From Rahnella victoriana (GTDB lineage Bacteria; Pseudomonadota; Gammaproteobacteria; Enterobacterales; Enterobacteriaceae), in the NCBI RefSeq assembly GCF_004330295.1, contig NZ_SJOJ01000001.1:310001-374000 (forward strand): 64,000 nt of DNA, in the 5' to 3' direction. The position numbers and the translations under genes are program-made. This document shows, piece after piece, positions 15,581 to 25,699 of this stretch. The notes below the pieces were generated by a model that had not been told where the DNA came from, did not search any database, and saw only the letters and a program-made list of their open reading frames with translations. How positions within the stretch are numbered: position 1 is the stretch's first letter; every line of letters begins with the position of its first letter.

Positions 15581-16492
15581 CTATTTTTCGGATTTCAGCG
15601 CGGCAGCAATAACCCGCGCAGACGCATGATAAGCCACACCTTCGTAAGCCGTCAGTTCCGGTTGCAGCGTCTGTACGATGCCTTTTTTGCCGATAACGGC
15701 AGGCTGACCGATATAGACGTTCAGTTCTTCATCCAGAGCGGACACGGGATAAATGCTGTGCGCATCGGACAAAATCGCATCCACCAGCCGCGCTGTTGCC
15801 GTCGCGATACCAAAACTGGTCCAGCCCTTCCCCTGCAAAATCTCCCAGCCACCGCCGCGTACGGCATCGTCCATTTTTGCCCAGTCGACGTCACGATCGC
15901 CCGCCAGCTCCGCAACCGGACGGCCGCCGAGCGTCACGGTGCTCCAGGCGACAAACTGTGATTCGCCGTGCTCGCCCATCACATAGCCGGTCACGCTTTT
16001 CGGATCGACACCGAAAAACTCGCCGACCACGCGTTTCATGCGCGCGGTGTCCAGCGACGTGCCGGTGCCGAACACCTGGGTATCCGGGAAGCCGCTGGTC
16101 TGCTGAATAATCTGGGTAATGACATCGCACGGGTTGGTGATATTAACAATCACGCCGCCAAAGCCGCTGGCGACCACGCGGGGAATGACCTCACGCACGG
16201 CGGCGCGGGTCTCGGCGAGTTCTTCGAGACGGTCTTCGCGCAGTAAGGTTTTCGGGCCGACGGCGATCACCAGCACATCGGCGTCATGCAGTTCGTGGTA
16301 ATCATTGGCAATCACCTGCACCCGGGAGGCTGTCAGCGAGGCCATATCGCGCAGTTCCAGCGCCTGACTGGCCGCCTTCGGTTCATTTTCATCCAGCAAG
16401 ACAATCACGTCACACAAGCCCTGCGTGACCAACGAGAATGCAACGTCAGCGCCCACATGGCCGGCACCGATGATCCCCACTTTGCGTGTCAT
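15581..16492 (-). CDS. L-lactate/2-hydroxyacid dehydrogenase family (LDH/MDH fold)
   Basis: The 303-residue NAD-dependent oxidoreductase has the Rossmann motif GIIGAGHVG at the N-terminus and VLLDENEPKA for NAD selectivity. It also has NITNP, a DTARMKRV segment with substrate Arg, and the catalytic GEHGES histidine. It should interconvert a 2-oxo acid and its L-2-hydroxy acid. L-lactate or L-2-hydroxyisocaproate dehydrogenase are the closest readings, and malate cannot be excluded. AAGGA precedes the ATG at 16492. The gene is monocistronic and divergent from folD. Such genes are sporadic in enterobacteria. Confidence 0.82.
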   Translation of the reverse strand: MTRKVGIIGAGHVGADVAFSLVTQGLCDVIVLLDENEPKAASQALELRDMASLTASRVQVIANDYHELHDADVLVIAVGPKTLLREDRLEELAETRAAVREVIPRVVASGFGGVIVNITNPCDVITQIIQQTSGFPDTQVFGTGTSLDTARMKRVVGEFFGVDPKSVTGYVMGEHGESQFVAWSTVTLGGRPVAELAGDRDVDWAKMDDAVRGGGWEILQGKGWTSFGIATATARLVDAILSDAHSIYPVSALDEELNVYIGQPAVIGKKGIVQTLQPELTAYEGVAYHASARVIAAALKSEK

Positions 16493-16677
16493 TTATCGCT
16501 TTCCTTATGATTTAAAAAGAGTCATCTCTAAAATAGACACTTTTTTCGCCACTGTCTCAGGTTAAATTCTCACCCGCCCGTCATAAGTTATTCGCATTCA
16601 ACGCCTGACAGCGTGCGCGGCTTCTGACAAAATAGGCGCATCCCCCTGCATTTATTAATTGATGGATTTTATCCCTG

Positions 16678-17550
16678 ATGGCAGCAAAGATTATTGACGG
16701 TAAAACGATTGCGCAGCAAGTCAGAAGCGAAGTTGCGGCGCGTGTTCAACAACGACTGGCAGAAGGAAAACGTGCGCCCGGGCTGGCCGTGGTGCTGGTC
16801 GGTGAAAACCCGGCGTCACAGATTTATGTCGCCAGCAAACGCCGCTCATGCGAAGAAGTCGGGTTCATCTCGCGCTCTTACGATTTACCGGCCACCACCA
16901 CTGAAGGTGAGTTGCTGGATCTGATCGAAAAACTCAATAACGACAGCGAAATCGACGGCATTCTGGTTCAGCTTCCGCTGCCTGCCGGTATCGATAACAT
17001 CAAAGTGCTGGAACGTATTCACCCTGACAAAGATGTCGATGGCTTCCACCCGTATAACGTTGGCCGTCTGTGCCAGCGTGCGCCGACGCTGCGCCCTTGT
17101 ACGCCGCGCGGCATTGTGACGCTGCTGGAGCGTTACGGCATTGATACCTTCGGGCTGAACGCGGTGGTGATCGGCGCGTCCAATATTGTTGGGCGTCCGA
17201 TGAGCATGGAACTGCTGCTGGCCGGTTGCACGACGACCGTCACCCACCGGTTCACCAAAAATCTGCGCCACCATGTTGAGAACGCCGATCTGGTGGTGGT
17301 GGCGGTCGGTAAACCGGGCTTTATTCCCGGCGAATGGATTAAACCGGGCGCGATTGTCATTGATGTCGGTATTAACCGTCTGGAAAGTGGTAAAGTTGTC
17401 GGCGATGTGGAATATGATGCCGCCGCTGAGCGCGCTTCCTTTATCACACCGGTGCCGGGCGGCGTTGGCCCGATGACGGTCGCGACGCTGATTCAGAATA
17501 CCTTGCAGGCGTGCGAGGAATATCACGACATCAGCGCCAGTAAGCCTTAA
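16678..17550 (+). CDS. folD: Bifunctional methylenetetrahydrofolate dehydrogenase/cyclohydrolase
   Basis: The 290-residue cytosolic enzyme converts 5,10-methylene-THF to 10-formyl-THF, feeding purine synthesis and formyl-Met-tRNA. Family signs are [13 protein letters not shown] with the catalytic Lys, [27 protein letters not shown] in the NADP pocket and [11 protein letters not shown] at the end. The length matches E. coli FolD (288 aa). It is followed 32 bases later by ybcJ, as in E. coli. The start ATG has only a weak ribosome site. Confidence 0.97.
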   Translation: MAAKIIDGKTIAQQVRSEVAARVQQRLAEGKRAPGLAVVLVGENPASQIYVASKRRSCEEVGFISRSYDLPATTTEGELLDLIEKLNNDSEIDGILVQLPLPAGIDNIKVLERIHPDKDVDGFHPYNVGRLCQRAPTLRPCTPRGIVTLLERYGIDTFGLNAVVIGASNIVGRPMSMELLLAGCTTTVTHRFTKNLRHHVENADLVVVAVGKPGFIPGEWIKPGAIVIDVGINRLESGKVVGDVEYDAAAERASFITPVPGGVGPMTVATLIQNTLQACEEYHDISASKP

Positions 17551-17582
17551 ACAATTTGCACTACACAATAAGTCAGGAACAC

Positions 17583-17801
17583 ATGGAAACTTTCTTTCTC
17601 GAAAAACACCCGCACGTAGAACTGTGCGACCTGCTCAAATTTATGGGCTGGTGTGACAGCGGCGGTACCGCGAAAGCGGTGATTGCTGAAGGCCAGGTCA
17701 AGGTCAACGGCAAAGTTGAAACCCGTAAACGCTGCAAAATCGTTGCTGATCAGAACGTTGAGTTCGCCAGCAACAAAGTCGTGGTGAAAGCGTCCGCGTA
17801 A
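17583..17801 (+). CDS. ybcJ: YbcJ-like S4-domain RNA-binding protein
   Basis: The 72-residue basic protein is essentially one S4 RNA-binding fold, with FLEKHPHVELCDLLKF, then AEGQVKVNGKVETRKRCKI, closely like E. coli YbcJ (70 aa). YbcJ is thought to be ribosome associated, but its exact role is unknown. The ATG at 17583 is used because AGGA lies about 5 bases upstream and homology begins at once. It probably shares the folD transcript and ends at the strong hairpin at 17831-17867. Confidence 0.93.
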   Translation: METFFLEKHPHVELCDLLKFMGWCDSGGTAKAVIAEGQVKVNGKVETRKRCKIVADQNVEFASNKVVVKASA

Positions 17802-17830
17802 TTTTACGGCGCCGATGCACTGCAAAAGAA

Positions 17831-17867
17831 AATGCCCTGCAAGCGAAAGCTCACAGGGCATTTTTTT
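17831..17867. terminator. Bidirectional rho-independent terminator
   Basis: AATGCCCTG (17831-17839) pairs with CAGGGCATT (17854-17862), with an inner AGC-GAAA-GCT stem and seven T. The complementary strand also gives a T-rich tail, so it can serve both ybcJ and the convergent DUF1176 gene. Confidence 0.88.
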
Positions 17868-17885
17868 ATCCTCAGCGCGGGCGCC

Positions 17886-18956
17886 TTACTGCTGTGTCAC
17901 CCACAACACCGGCCATTCGCCGCCGCTGCTGTACCCGTCACAGGCTGGCTCTGAAGCAAACGCCGCCAGCCGGAACTGTTTACCATCAAACACCCAGCGC
18001 GAGGAGACGCCACAATCGCCGACACCGCGCCCTTTATCGTAAGTGGAGAGCATGCCGGTTTTCGGGTCAAAGTCAGCGTTAATCAGTTCCGGCGCCCCGT
18101 CGTCTTCGCCCAGTTTGAACGGCATGGTCAGCGCCAGATCGTCCATTTTATAAGGTGTCTGACGCGAGACCAGAAAACCTAACGCATAGAGGTTATAGGC
18201 GCCCATGTCGCAGTTGACGGTCATCAGCACCTTGTCATTGCTCAGGGCAAAAATATGCACTTCGCGTTCGGAAGGGTCGAGACTGCAATCGTTATTTTCA
18301 ATGGTCGTCGCGGCATTCTGAGTAATGGCGGAAATCTCAGAGTCAGATAATGCATGCGGTTCGCTGAAACGCGGAAGCACCGGTGTCGCCGGGATCGGCG
18401 GAACGCTGCTGGCAGGCTTTGAGCCGCGGCTTATCCACGCCGTTTTGCTGCCGACGCGCCCCTGCTGTGCATCAATCGCCAGCAGCGCGGCTTTGATGCC
18501 TTTCAGGGAAATCGCCGGTCTGACCGGCTGAGACGGATCCGTTTTACCCGCCAGCTGGATGCTGCTGCCTTCGCGGATCGCGGCGATAAAATCATTCACC
18601 ACCAGACGGTTAGTGGTGGACAGGTGTTTTTTGCTGACATCCCATTCGCGGTGATTGAAGCTCAGCGTTTTACCGTTCATCTGCAGGCGGTTAGCCACCG
18701 GCGCTTCCGTCGTCTGTTCCTCACTGTTGCGCTGGAAATCAATGCTGACCGAGGCTTTGCCCTCCGGTCCGGCTTCACGGGTAATTTTCATCACCAGTTC
18801 CTGCCCGTCCTGTGAATTGCGGGCGGTACAGTGATTCAGGTTATCGCAGCTCAGTTGCCAGTCGTTATACATCGCCTGTAACGGCTCGGCCTGCGCGTTA
18901 AAAGCCAGCATTCCGGCCAGCAGGCATAAAGGGGCGGTTATCCATCTGCACATCAT
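17886..18956 (-). CDS. DUF1176 family exported protein
   Basis: The 356-residue protein begins with a signal peptide (hydrophobic CLLAGMLAFNAQA, cleavage after AQA). The mature part starts YNDWQLSCDNLNHC, the opening of DUF1176 proteins with a likely disulfide pair. Further Cys pairs occur (NNDCSLD, VNCDMGAY, VGDCG, EPACDGY), consistent with a periplasmic disulfide-rich fold. The function is not known. It is convergent with ybcJ and shares its terminator. Confidence 0.85.
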   Translation of the reverse strand: MMCRWITAPLCLLAGMLAFNAQAEPLQAMYNDWQLSCDNLNHCTARNSQDGQELVMKITREAGPEGKASVSIDFQRNSEEQTTEAPVANRLQMNGKTLSFNHREWDVSKKHLSTTNRLVVNDFIAAIREGSSIQLAGKTDPSQPVRPAISLKGIKAALLAIDAQQGRVGSKTAWISRGSKPASSVPPIPATPVLPRFSEPHALSDSEISAITQNAATTIENNDCSLDPSEREVHIFALSNDKVLMTVNCDMGAYNLYALGFLVSRQTPYKMDDLALTMPFKLGEDDGAPELINADFDPKTGMLSTYDKGRGVGDCGVSSRWVFDGKQFRLAAFASEPACDGYSSGGEWPVLWVTQQ

Positions 18957-19209
18957 GATTTTCAGCTCTTTTCGACATTATCTTTCTGATAATAGCGTAA
19001 CCGTCGCCACGACACTGCCAACAATGCAGCATTTTTTATTCGAAATTAGAAAGAGATACCCGGCCGGATTTGTTTTTTCGCAGACAATAATTTTTCATGA
19101 CATATCAAATCCCAGAATGGTGACGCAGGGAAACTTTCAGTACACTGGCTGAGCCTATAACAAACAATAATGGCGCAAAGGATAAGATTCTTTTCTCTGG
19201 GAGATGCGG

Positions 19210-20385
19210 ATGAAGTTATGGATATGGCTGATAGCGGTGCTGTCACTGCCCGCGCTGGCTGAAGAGCCGCCGCTGGTGTACACCGGTACGCTGGGCAAAA
19301 CCAGCATTGTGGTCGAACTGGATTTAAACAAACCTGACGAGGTCACAGGCCGTTATTTCTACCAGAAATATCGTCTGGATCTGCCGCTGAACGGTACGCT
19401 TGACGGTCAGGATCTGAAACTTCAGGAAGGGCTGGATGATTTTGACGATACGCCGCGCCCTGAACTTTCACTGACGAAAGATGAAAACGGCGGCTGGCAA
19501 GGCAGCTGGACTAACCCGCAGGGCAAAACATTACCTGTGACGTTGAAACCGGCGCAACTCCCGGCGACGGCGGCGGACGACGGTTATCTCAGTTCGCTGA
19601 TCCACACCGATCCGTACGAGTATTTGCGTTTATCCGCACTGGAACTGAAAGCGGGAAAAAGCGAAAACTTTATGAGTTATCAGTTGCAATGGTGGACTGA
19701 ACCGCAATCGAAAATCAGTTTCTTTGAGATTATTTCCGGTTATCCGGAAGCCAGCCTGCCGGCGATTAATCAGAAACTGCGCGCCCGCCTGTGGCAGGAA
19801 GTCAGTGGCTGGCATGCCTGTATGCTCGGCGCGAGCCGTTTTGGTCAGGGCGAGTACCGGCAGACCGTCACGCCGGAATACCTGAGTACCGACGTGGTCA
19901 GCATCAGCGTATTTACGACTTATGACTGTGGCGGTGCGCATCCTGATTTCGGTGAAGCTCCCGTCAATCTGAATGCGAAAACCGCTGACACCCTGACGCT
20001 GGAAGACGTGGTCTGGGTCGGCGAAGGCGCGCCGTTCCATTATCTGAACACGGAAGATCACGCGCTTACCGGCAAAAACGATGTCGATTTCGACACCTTT
20101 GCACAATACCGCGAAAAGGCGTGGGCGCCGTGGCTGGTCAAACAACTGACCGCCGCCTATCCGCAGCAGATGAAGAAACCGACTGAAGAAAGCGATGATG
20201 ATTGCGACTATTCGGATCCGTCGGTGTGGCAGTTCCCGGCATGGTATTTCACGCAAAAAGGGCTGTATTTCGATCCGACCTTTGCCCGTGTCTTACGCTC
20301 ATGCGAAAGCCCGGAATGGTCCGTACTGCCGTGGTCAGCCATGAAAGGTCATGCAGGCAGTACCGCCATCAACATGGAACACTGA
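19210..20385 (+). CDS. Exported hypothetical protein (DUF3298/PdaC-like C-terminus)
   Basis: The 391-residue protein carries a signal peptide (MKLWIWLIAVLSLPALA). The mature N-terminal half is beta-rich (LVYTGTLGKTSIVVELDL). The C-terminal half contains SVFTTYDCGGAHPDFGEA and a DTLTLEDVVW segment, reminiscent of DUF3298-type envelope proteins. The ATG at 19210 is preferred over 19204 because GGGAG ends 6 bases before it. The function is unknown; it is probably periplasmic. A clear terminator follows. Confidence 0.7.
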   Translation: MKLWIWLIAVLSLPALAEEPPLVYTGTLGKTSIVVELDLNKPDEVTGRYFYQKYRLDLPLNGTLDGQDLKLQEGLDDFDDTPRPELSLTKDENGGWQGSWTNPQGKTLPVTLKPAQLPATAADDGYLSSLIHTDPYEYLRLSALELKAGKSENFMSYQLQWWTEPQSKISFFEIISGYPEASLPAINQKLRARLWQEVSGWHACMLGASRFGQGEYRQTVTPEYLSTDVVSISVFTTYDCGGAHPDFGEAPVNLNAKTADTLTLEDVVWVGEGAPFHYLNTEDHALTGKNDVDFDTFAQYREKAWAPWLVKQLTAAYPQQMKKPTEESDDDCDYSDPSVWQFPAWYFTQKGLYFDPTFARVLRSCESPEWSVLPWSAMKGHAGSTAINMEH

Positions 20386-20391
20386 GACAAC

Positions 20392-20416
20392 AAAGGCACC
20401 GCCGGTGCCTTTTTCT
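20392..20416 (+). terminator. Rho-independent terminator
   Basis: AAAGGCACC (20392-20400) pairs with GGTGCCTTT (20404-20412) around a 3-base loop, with a T-rich tail. It lies between the exported protein gene and the convergent nudK and can serve both strands. Confidence 0.85.
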
Positions 20417-20437
20417 TTGGTACGTTTCGCGACTCTT

Positions 20438-21028
20438 TTATGCCAGCCAGCCCTGAATCTGCGCGTATTGCAGCAGCATGATGGTTTTGCCATCTTTGAT
20501 GCGACCGTCTTTGATCATCGCCAGTGCCTCGCTAAACGGCACTTCCAGCACGTCGATATCTTCGTCTTCCACCCCGCCACCGGCGTTCTGACGCTGTGAC
20601 TCATCGTATTCTGCCGCAAAAAAATGCACGATTTCGGTCACGCTGCCCGGCGACATATAAGCTTCAAACAGTTTATCGACCTTGCCCACCGCAAAACCGG
20701 TTTCTTCGATGGCTTCTTTACGGATGCAGTCTTCCGGTGAATCGTTATCCAGCAGACCGGCGCAGGTTTCCAGCAACATACCGGTCGGGTTGCCGTTGAC
20801 GTAGGTCGGCATACGGAACTGTTTGATCAGCAGCACGGTTTTTTTAGGGCGGTTATAGAGCAGGATGGTCGCGCCGTTTCCCCGGTCATACACTTCGCGG
20901 GATTGCGGCTGACGTTCGCCATTACGTTTGATTAAATCGTAGGTGTATTTGCGAAGAACATACCAGTTATCAGAGAGTAACTGGTTTTGAACGTTTTCGA
21001 TTCTGGATGACTTGCCATCAGATGACAT
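20438..21028 (-). CDS. nudK: GDP-mannose pyrophosphatase (Nudix hydrolase)
   Basis: The 196-residue Nudix enzyme splits GDP-mannose into mannose 1-phosphate and GMP. The Nudix box runs from [20 protein letters not shown] into TGF and is nearly identical to E. coli NudK. A second family mark is [14 protein letters not shown], which provides acidic residues near the active site. GGAGG lies 8 bases before the ATG at 21028. It lies near acrD, as in E. coli. Confidence 0.93.
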   Translation of the reverse strand: MSSDGKSSRIENVQNQLLSDNWYVLRKYTYDLIKRNGERQPQSREVYDRGNGATILLYNRPKKTVLLIKQFRMPTYVNGNPTGMLLETCAGLLDNDSPEDCIRKEAIEETGFAVGKVDKLFEAYMSPGSVTEIVHFFAAEYDESQRQNAGGGVEDEDIDVLEVPFSEALAMIKDGRIKDGKTIMLLQYAQIQGWLA

Positions 21029-21100
21029 AAAGCGTGCCTCCGCTCAGAAGTGGTGAGAGAAGCCAGACATCATAGCGGCATTACACCGCGTCCGCCAGAT

Positions 21101-21391
21101 TCAGCCGTGCTCAATCGCACGCAGAAGCTGTTCGCGGTGACGCTCAATCCATTTTGCATCCAGCGGCCCCCAGCTTGAGAGCTGATAGTAACCGTCATTG
21201 TTACGCACGCCCTGCTGGATAAATTCCAGTTCGACGCCCATTCCCGGCAGCGCTTTCAGCACATCCTGCAAGGTACGACGCGGCCAGCCGGTGATTTCCA
21301 TCAGTTTCGGTACGTTCGGTTTTGGCTCATTATCCAGCAGCCAGCAAAGATAGAGACGGCGGGCGAATACCGAATTTAACATCAAACTCAT
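21101..21391 (-). CDS. Small winged-helix DNA-binding protein
   Basis: The 96-residue protein begins MSLMLNSVFARRLYLCWLLD and contains KPNVPKLMEITGWPRRTLQD, a clear helix-turn-helix, followed by a wing with NDGYYQLSSWG. The frame is open upstream to 21544, but the ATG at 21391 fits the fold and has GGAG 8 bases before it. I recall similar short proteins near acrD in related bacteria, but I cannot name it. It reads away from acrD, so it may regulate from the shared 330-base region. Confidence 0.75.
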   Translation of the reverse strand: MSLMLNSVFARRLYLCWLLDNEPKPNVPKLMEITGWPRRTLQDVLKALPGMGVELEFIQQGVRNNDGYYQLSSWGPLDAKWIERHREQLLRAIEHG

Positions 21392-21506
21392 CTGAACGGC
21401 TCCAGTGTGGGATAGACGACTGCGTGTCATAAAAAAGCAGGCAGTGAAAGCGTAGACGGTTTCAGCGAACCCGTCTGAGAGATAACCCTGTGTGCGGGGA
21501 GGCTTT

Positions 21507-21537
<31 letters not shown>

Positions 21538-21615
21538 TATGCAAGATGAACAGGTAAAGTGCATTGACGTAGAATACTACTCTAACACTTGCTCAGTCCC
21601 GCCGGGACAGTACCG

Positions 21616-21649
21616 CCTCTGAGAAGACACCGTCTCAGGGGATTTTTTT
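21616..21649 (+). terminator. Terminator-like hairpin in the acrD leader
   Basis: CCTCTGAGA (21616-21624) pairs with TCTCAGGGG (21633-21641) with one wobble, followed by a run of seven T (21643-21649). It lies 74 bases upstream of acrD on the same strand, with no complete gene before it. It could end a short RNA or attenuate acrD transcription. Confidence 0.7.
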
Positions 21650-21722
21650 GTCAGATTCTGACGTTCTGTTTATTTGCTGATGTTAGTCACTCCCGCCTGA
21701 GTGACAACGAGGTTCCTGAAGC

Positions 21723-24700
21723 ATGGCTAACTTTTTTATCGATCGCCCAATCTTTGCCTGGGTTTTAGCGATCATCATTTCGTTGTCCGGCGCACTCGCG
21801 ATTTACTTTTTGCCGGTTGAGCAATATCCCGATCTGGCGCCGCCGAATGTCAGGATCTCCGCCACCTATCCCGGCGCATCAGCACAAACATTAGAAAATA
21901 CCGTCACGCAGATTATCGAGCAGAACATGACCGGCCTCGATAACCTGATGTACATGTCCTCGCAAAGCAGTAACGACGGTAAATCACAAATCACCCTCAG
22001 TTTTACCGCCGGAACCGATCCGAATGAAGCGTTGCAACAGGTGCAGAACCAGCTGCAACAGGCACTGAAACGTCTGCCGCAGGATGTGCAGACTCAGGGC
22101 GTGACGGTGTCGAAAACCGGGGATACCAACCTGATGATGGTGGCGTTTGTTTCCACCGACGGCAGCATGGATAAGCAGGATATCGCCGACTATGTGGCCT
22201 CCAATATTCAGGATCCGCTGAGCCGCGTGCCGGGCGTCGGCAGCATCGATGCTTACGGTTCACAATACGCCATGCGTATCTGGCTCGACCCGGACAAGCT
22301 GAATAATTACCAGCTGACCACCGCCGATGTGGTCACGGCGATTAAAGCGCAGAACAGTCAGGTGGCGGTCGGCCAGCTCGGCGGTGCGCCGTCGGTGGAT
22401 TTTCAGGCGCTGAATGCCACCATTAATGCGCAGTCGCAGTTACAGACGCCGGAACAGTTCCGTCAGATCACACTGAAAGTGAATCAGGACGGTTCGCAGG
22501 TCAAACTCGGCGATGTCTCCACCATTGGCCTTGGCGCAGAAAACTACAGTCTGCTCAGCCGCTATAACGGACAGGCCGCGTCAGGGATGGGCGTCAAACT
22601 GGCGTCCGGAGCCAACGAACTGCAAACCGATAAACTGGTGCGCGCCCGTCTTGAAGAACTCTCGCATTATTTCCCGCACGGGCTGAAAGCCGAAGTGGCG
22701 TACGAAACAACGCCTTTCGTGAAAGCGGCGATCACCGATGTGGTGAAAACGTTGTTTGAAGCCATCGTGCTGGTGTTCCTGGTGATGTATCTGTTCCTGC
22801 AAAATTTCCGCGCGACGCTGATCCCGACGATTGCCGTGCCGGTGGTGTTGCTGGGCACCTTCGCCGTGCTGCATCAGTTCGGCTACAGCATCAACACCCT
22901 GACGATGTTCGCGATGGTGCTGGCGATCGGCCTGCTGGTGGACGACGCCATTGTGGTGGTGGAAAACGTCGAGCGCGTGATGAGCGAAGAAGGTCTCAGC
23001 CCCAGAGAGGCCACGCGAAAATCGATGGGGCAAATCCAGAGTGCGCTGGTCGGTATCACCATGGTGCTGTCGGCGGTGTTCGTGCCGATGGCGTTCTTTG
23101 GCGGCACCACCGGCGCGATTTACCGCCAGTTCTCCATCACCATTGTCTCCGCGATGGTGCTGTCGGTCTTTGTCGCCCTGACACTGACCCCGGCGCTGTG
23201 CTCAACCATTCTCCAACCCATCGCGCAGGGACATCATCACGGCAAACGTGGCTTCTTCGGCTGGTTCAACCGCATGTTTGACCGCAACGCCCGTCGCTAT
23301 GAAAACGGTGTGGCGCGGGTGCTGCGTAACAGCCTGCGTTACATGCTGGGCTATGCCGCGCTGGTCGCGGCGCTGGCGGTCATGTTTATCAAGTTGCCGA
23401 CCTCATTCCTGCCGCTGGAAGACCGGGGTGTGTTTACCGTTCAGGTACAGCTTCCGCCAGGCTCAACGTTGCAACAGACGCAAAAAGTGGTGGAAAAGGT
23501 CGAGAAGTATTTCCTGACCGACGATAAAAAAGATGTGCTGTCGGTGTTCTCCACCATCGGTGCCGGTCCCGGCGGCAACGGCCAGAACGTCGCCCGAATG
23601 TTTGTGCGTCTGACCCCGTGGGATGAACGCACCGGCGCTGACGACTCCTCCTTCGCGCTGATCGAACGGGCGACCAAAGCCTTTAATAAGATCACCGAAG
23701 CCCGTGTTATCGCCAGCAGCCCGCCCGCCATCAACGGCCTCGGCAGCGCCACCGGCTTTGATATGGAATTGCAGGATCACGCCGGACTGGGGCATGACGC
23801 GCTGATGGCCGCACGCGATCAGTTACTGGACATGACGTCGAAAGACAGCAACCTGACCCGCGTCCGTCACAACGGTCTCGATGACAGCCCGCAGTTGCAG
23901 ATTGATATCGATCAGGTGAAAGCGCAGGCGCTGGGCGTCGCCATCGCCGATATCAACAGCACGCTGAGCACCGCGTGGGGCTCAACCTACGTCAACGACT
24001 TCGTTGACCGTGGCCGCGTGAAGAAAGTCTACGTGCAGGCCGGCGCGCAATACCGCATGTTGCCGGACGATATCAACCGCTGGTATGTGCGCAATTCCGC
24101 CGGCACCATGGTGCCCTTCTCGGCGTTTGCCACCTCTTACTGGCTGACCGGCTCGCCACGTCTGGAACGTTACAACGGCTATTCCGCGCTGGAAATTGTC
24201 GGTGAACCGGCGACCGGCATCAGCAGCGGGACAGCGATGGATGATATGGAAAAACTGGTGGCTAAATTGCCGGTGGGGATTGGTCTGGAATGGACCGGTC
24301 TGTCGTATCAGGAAAGGCTGTCTGGCTCACAGGCACCGGCGCTGTATGCCATTTCGCTGTTAGTGGTCTTCCTGTGTCTGGCCGCATTGTATGAGAGCTG
24401 GTCCATTCCGTTCTCCGTGATGCTGGTGGTGCCGCTCGGCGTGCTCGGCGCGGTGATTGCCACCTGGATGCGCGGGCTGGAAAACGATGTGTATTTCCAG
24501 GTCGGGATGCTGACCATCATCGGTCTGTCGGCGAAGAACGCCATTCTGATTGTCGAGTTTGCCAATGATCTGAATGTACGCGGAAAAGAGTTGCTGGAAG
24601 CCACGCTCGAAGCCTCCCGAATGCGTCTGCGACCGATCCTGATGACTTCACTGGCCTTCGTGTTTGGCGTACTGCCCATGGCGACCAGTATGGGTGCCGG

Positions 24701-24878
24701 TTCGGGCAGCCAGCACGCGGTAGGGACCGGGGTGATCGGCGGAATGATTTCGGCCACCGTGCTGGCGATCTTCTTCGTGCCGCTGTTCTTTGTGCTGATC
24801 CGCCGTCGCTTCCCGGGTAAAACGCCTCATCCGGTGATTGCCGATATCGTGGAAACCGTGCCAGACGGCCACAAATAA
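21723..24878 (+). CDS. acrD: RND multidrug efflux pump inner membrane subunit AcrD
   Basis: The 1051-residue proton-driven transporter (E. coli AcrD is 1037 aa) works with AcrA and TolC to export aminoglycosides and anionic drugs. It starts [16 protein letters not shown] and has two repeats of one plus five membrane helices with large periplasmic loops. The proton relay is visible as [15 protein letters not shown] (Asp pair near 406) and [15 protein letters not shown] (Lys near 940). Residue choices ([23 protein letters not shown]) fit AcrD better than AcrB. No acrA lies beside it, as in E. coli. The flanking nudK and yffB-dapE support orthology. Confidence 0.95.
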   Translation: MANFFIDRPIFAWVLAIIISLSGALAIYFLPVEQYPDLAPPNVRISATYPGASAQTLENTVTQIIEQNMTGLDNLMYMSSQSSNDGKSQITLSFTAGTDPNEALQQVQNQLQQALKRLPQDVQTQGVTVSKTGDTNLMMVAFVSTDGSMDKQDIADYVASNIQDPLSRVPGVGSIDAYGSQYAMRIWLDPDKLNNYQLTTADVVTAIKAQNSQVAVGQLGGAPSVDFQALNATINAQSQLQTPEQFRQITLKVNQDGSQVKLGDVSTIGLGAENYSLLSRYNGQAASGMGVKLASGANELQTDKLVRARLEELSHYFPHGLKAEVAYETTPFVKAAITDVVKTLFEAIVLVFLVMYLFLQNFRATLIPTIAVPVVLLGTFAVLHQFGYSINTLTMFAMVLAIGLLVDDAIVVVENVERVMSEEGLSPREATRKSMGQIQSALVGITMVLSAVFVPMAFFGGTTGAIYRQFSITIVSAMVLSVFVALTLTPALCSTILQPIAQGHHHGKRGFFGWFNRMFDRNARRYENGVARVLRNSLRYMLGYAALVAALAVMFIKLPTSFLPLEDRGVFTVQVQLPPGSTLQQTQKVVEKVEKYFLTDDKKDVLSVFSTIGAGPGGNGQNVARMFVRLTPWDERTGADDSSFALIERATKAFNKITEARVIASSPPAINGLGSATGFDMELQDHAGLGHDALMAARDQLLDMTSKDSNLTRVRHNGLDDSPQLQIDIDQVKAQALGVAIADINSTLSTAWGSTYVNDFVDRGRVKKVYVQAGAQYRMLPDDINRWYVRNSAGTMVPFSAFATSYWLTGSPRLERYNGYSALEIVGEPATGISSGTAMDDMEKLVAKLPVGIGLEWTGLSYQERLSGSQAPALYAISLLVVFLCLAALYESWSIPFSVMLVVPLGVLGAVIATWMRGLENDVYFQVGMLTIIGLSAKNAILIVEFANDLNVRGKELLEATLEASRMRLRPILMTSLAFVFGVLPMATSMGAGSGSQHAVGTGVIGGMISATVLAIFFVPLFFVLIRRRFPGKTPHPVIADIVETVPDGHK

Positions 24879-24886
24879 CGGCCAAC

Positions 24887-24920
24887 AAAAAAGGCGTTAA
24901 TGTGAATTAACGCCTTTTTT
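24887..24920. terminator. Bidirectional rho-independent terminator
   Basis: GGCGTTAA (24893-24900) pairs with TTAACGCC (24907-24914), flanked by A6 and T6. It begins 9 bases after the acrD stop and can stop transcription from both strands, including the ypfM transcript. Confidence 0.9.
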
Positions 24921-25055
24921 ATTATTGATTTACTGGCTGTGAGAATCGTCGCTAAATAGGACGTAATGGTCTTCCTGAACAAACGCTTTTTATAATGACG
25001 TGCTGACAGTGAGAATAAATCGTTTCATTGCTTTGTCGGTAACGATGTGGGGCAA

Positions 25056-25115
25056 TTACGCTTTCAACATACGGTCGATAAAGTCTTTCCAGTTGCCTAA
25101 CTCTTGCTCTAACAT
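25056..25115 (-). CDS. ypfM: YpfM small protein, 19 aa
   Basis: The minus strand encodes MLEQELGNWKDFIDRMLKA, matching the 19-residue YpfM of E. coli (recalled as MIERELGNWKDFIEVMLRK) in length and core. The location between acrD and yffB, on the opposite strand, is also the same. GGGGAG lies about 4 bases before the ATG. The peptide would form an amphipathic helix. Its function is unknown. It is too short for ordinary gene callers. Confidence 0.85.
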   Translation of the reverse strand: MLEQELGNWKDFIDRMLKA

Positions 25116-25314
25116 TTTACTCCCCTTGATTGGACACGGGCATTATACGTTTAATTTTTGACCGTGTAAAAACGCCGTTATTATTTTTTAAGCACGATCA
25201 CAATCCCGCCCCGTCTGGATCCCGCCGGCGTTTTGCCTCATTATGTGTCTTATCCTTACGCCCGTTAACAGACGGGGGAAAAGTTCTTATTTTACTGACA
25301 GGTTACGTTTTTCT

Positions 25315-25698
25315 ATGGCAACGACTTCCGCTCCAGGTTCTTTTATTCTCTACGGCATAAAAAATTGCGATACCGTTAAAAAAGCCCGCCGCTGGCTGGA
25401 AGAAAATGCGGTTGACTACCAGTTTCATGATTACCGGGTCGAAGGGCTGGATGACACGTTGTTGCAGACCCTGTTGAACAAACAAGGCTGGGAAGCGATG
25501 CTCAGCACCCGTGGCACAACGTGGCGCAAACTTGATGACGCCACGCGCGCAGCCTGCGATAACGAAGCCAGCGCCAAAGCCGTGATGCTTGAACAGCCCG
25601 CAGTCATCAAACGCCCGTTTTTACTGGCTCCGGACGGCCAGTCTCTGCTGGGATTCAAACCCGAAAGCTATCAGCAATTCCTTGCACAGGTGAAATAA
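25315..25698 (+). CDS. yffB: ArsC/Spx-family protein YffB
   Basis: The 127-residue thioredoxin-fold protein starts [20 protein letters not shown]. Only one cysteine of the CxxC-type site is kept ([10 protein letters not shown]), and GTTWRKLDD and AVIKRPFLL follow. The family resembles arsenate reductase but is not known to reduce arsenate. YffB may handle glutathione-linked thiols. The ATG at 25315 fits the homology; the frame extends upstream without support. It lies 1 base before dapE, so the two are coupled, as in E. coli. Confidence 0.93.
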   Translation: MATTSAPGSFILYGIKNCDTVKKARRWLEENAVDYQFHDYRVEGLDDTLLQTLLNKQGWEAMLSTRGTTWRKLDDATRAACDNEASAKAVMLEQPAVIKRPFLLAPDGQSLLGFKPESYQQFLAQVK

Positions 25699-25699
25699 C

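Noticed and set aside
15753-16301. Plus-strand frames opposite the lactate dehydrogenase-like gene
   Set aside because: They are shadow frames within a clear coding region on the other strand.
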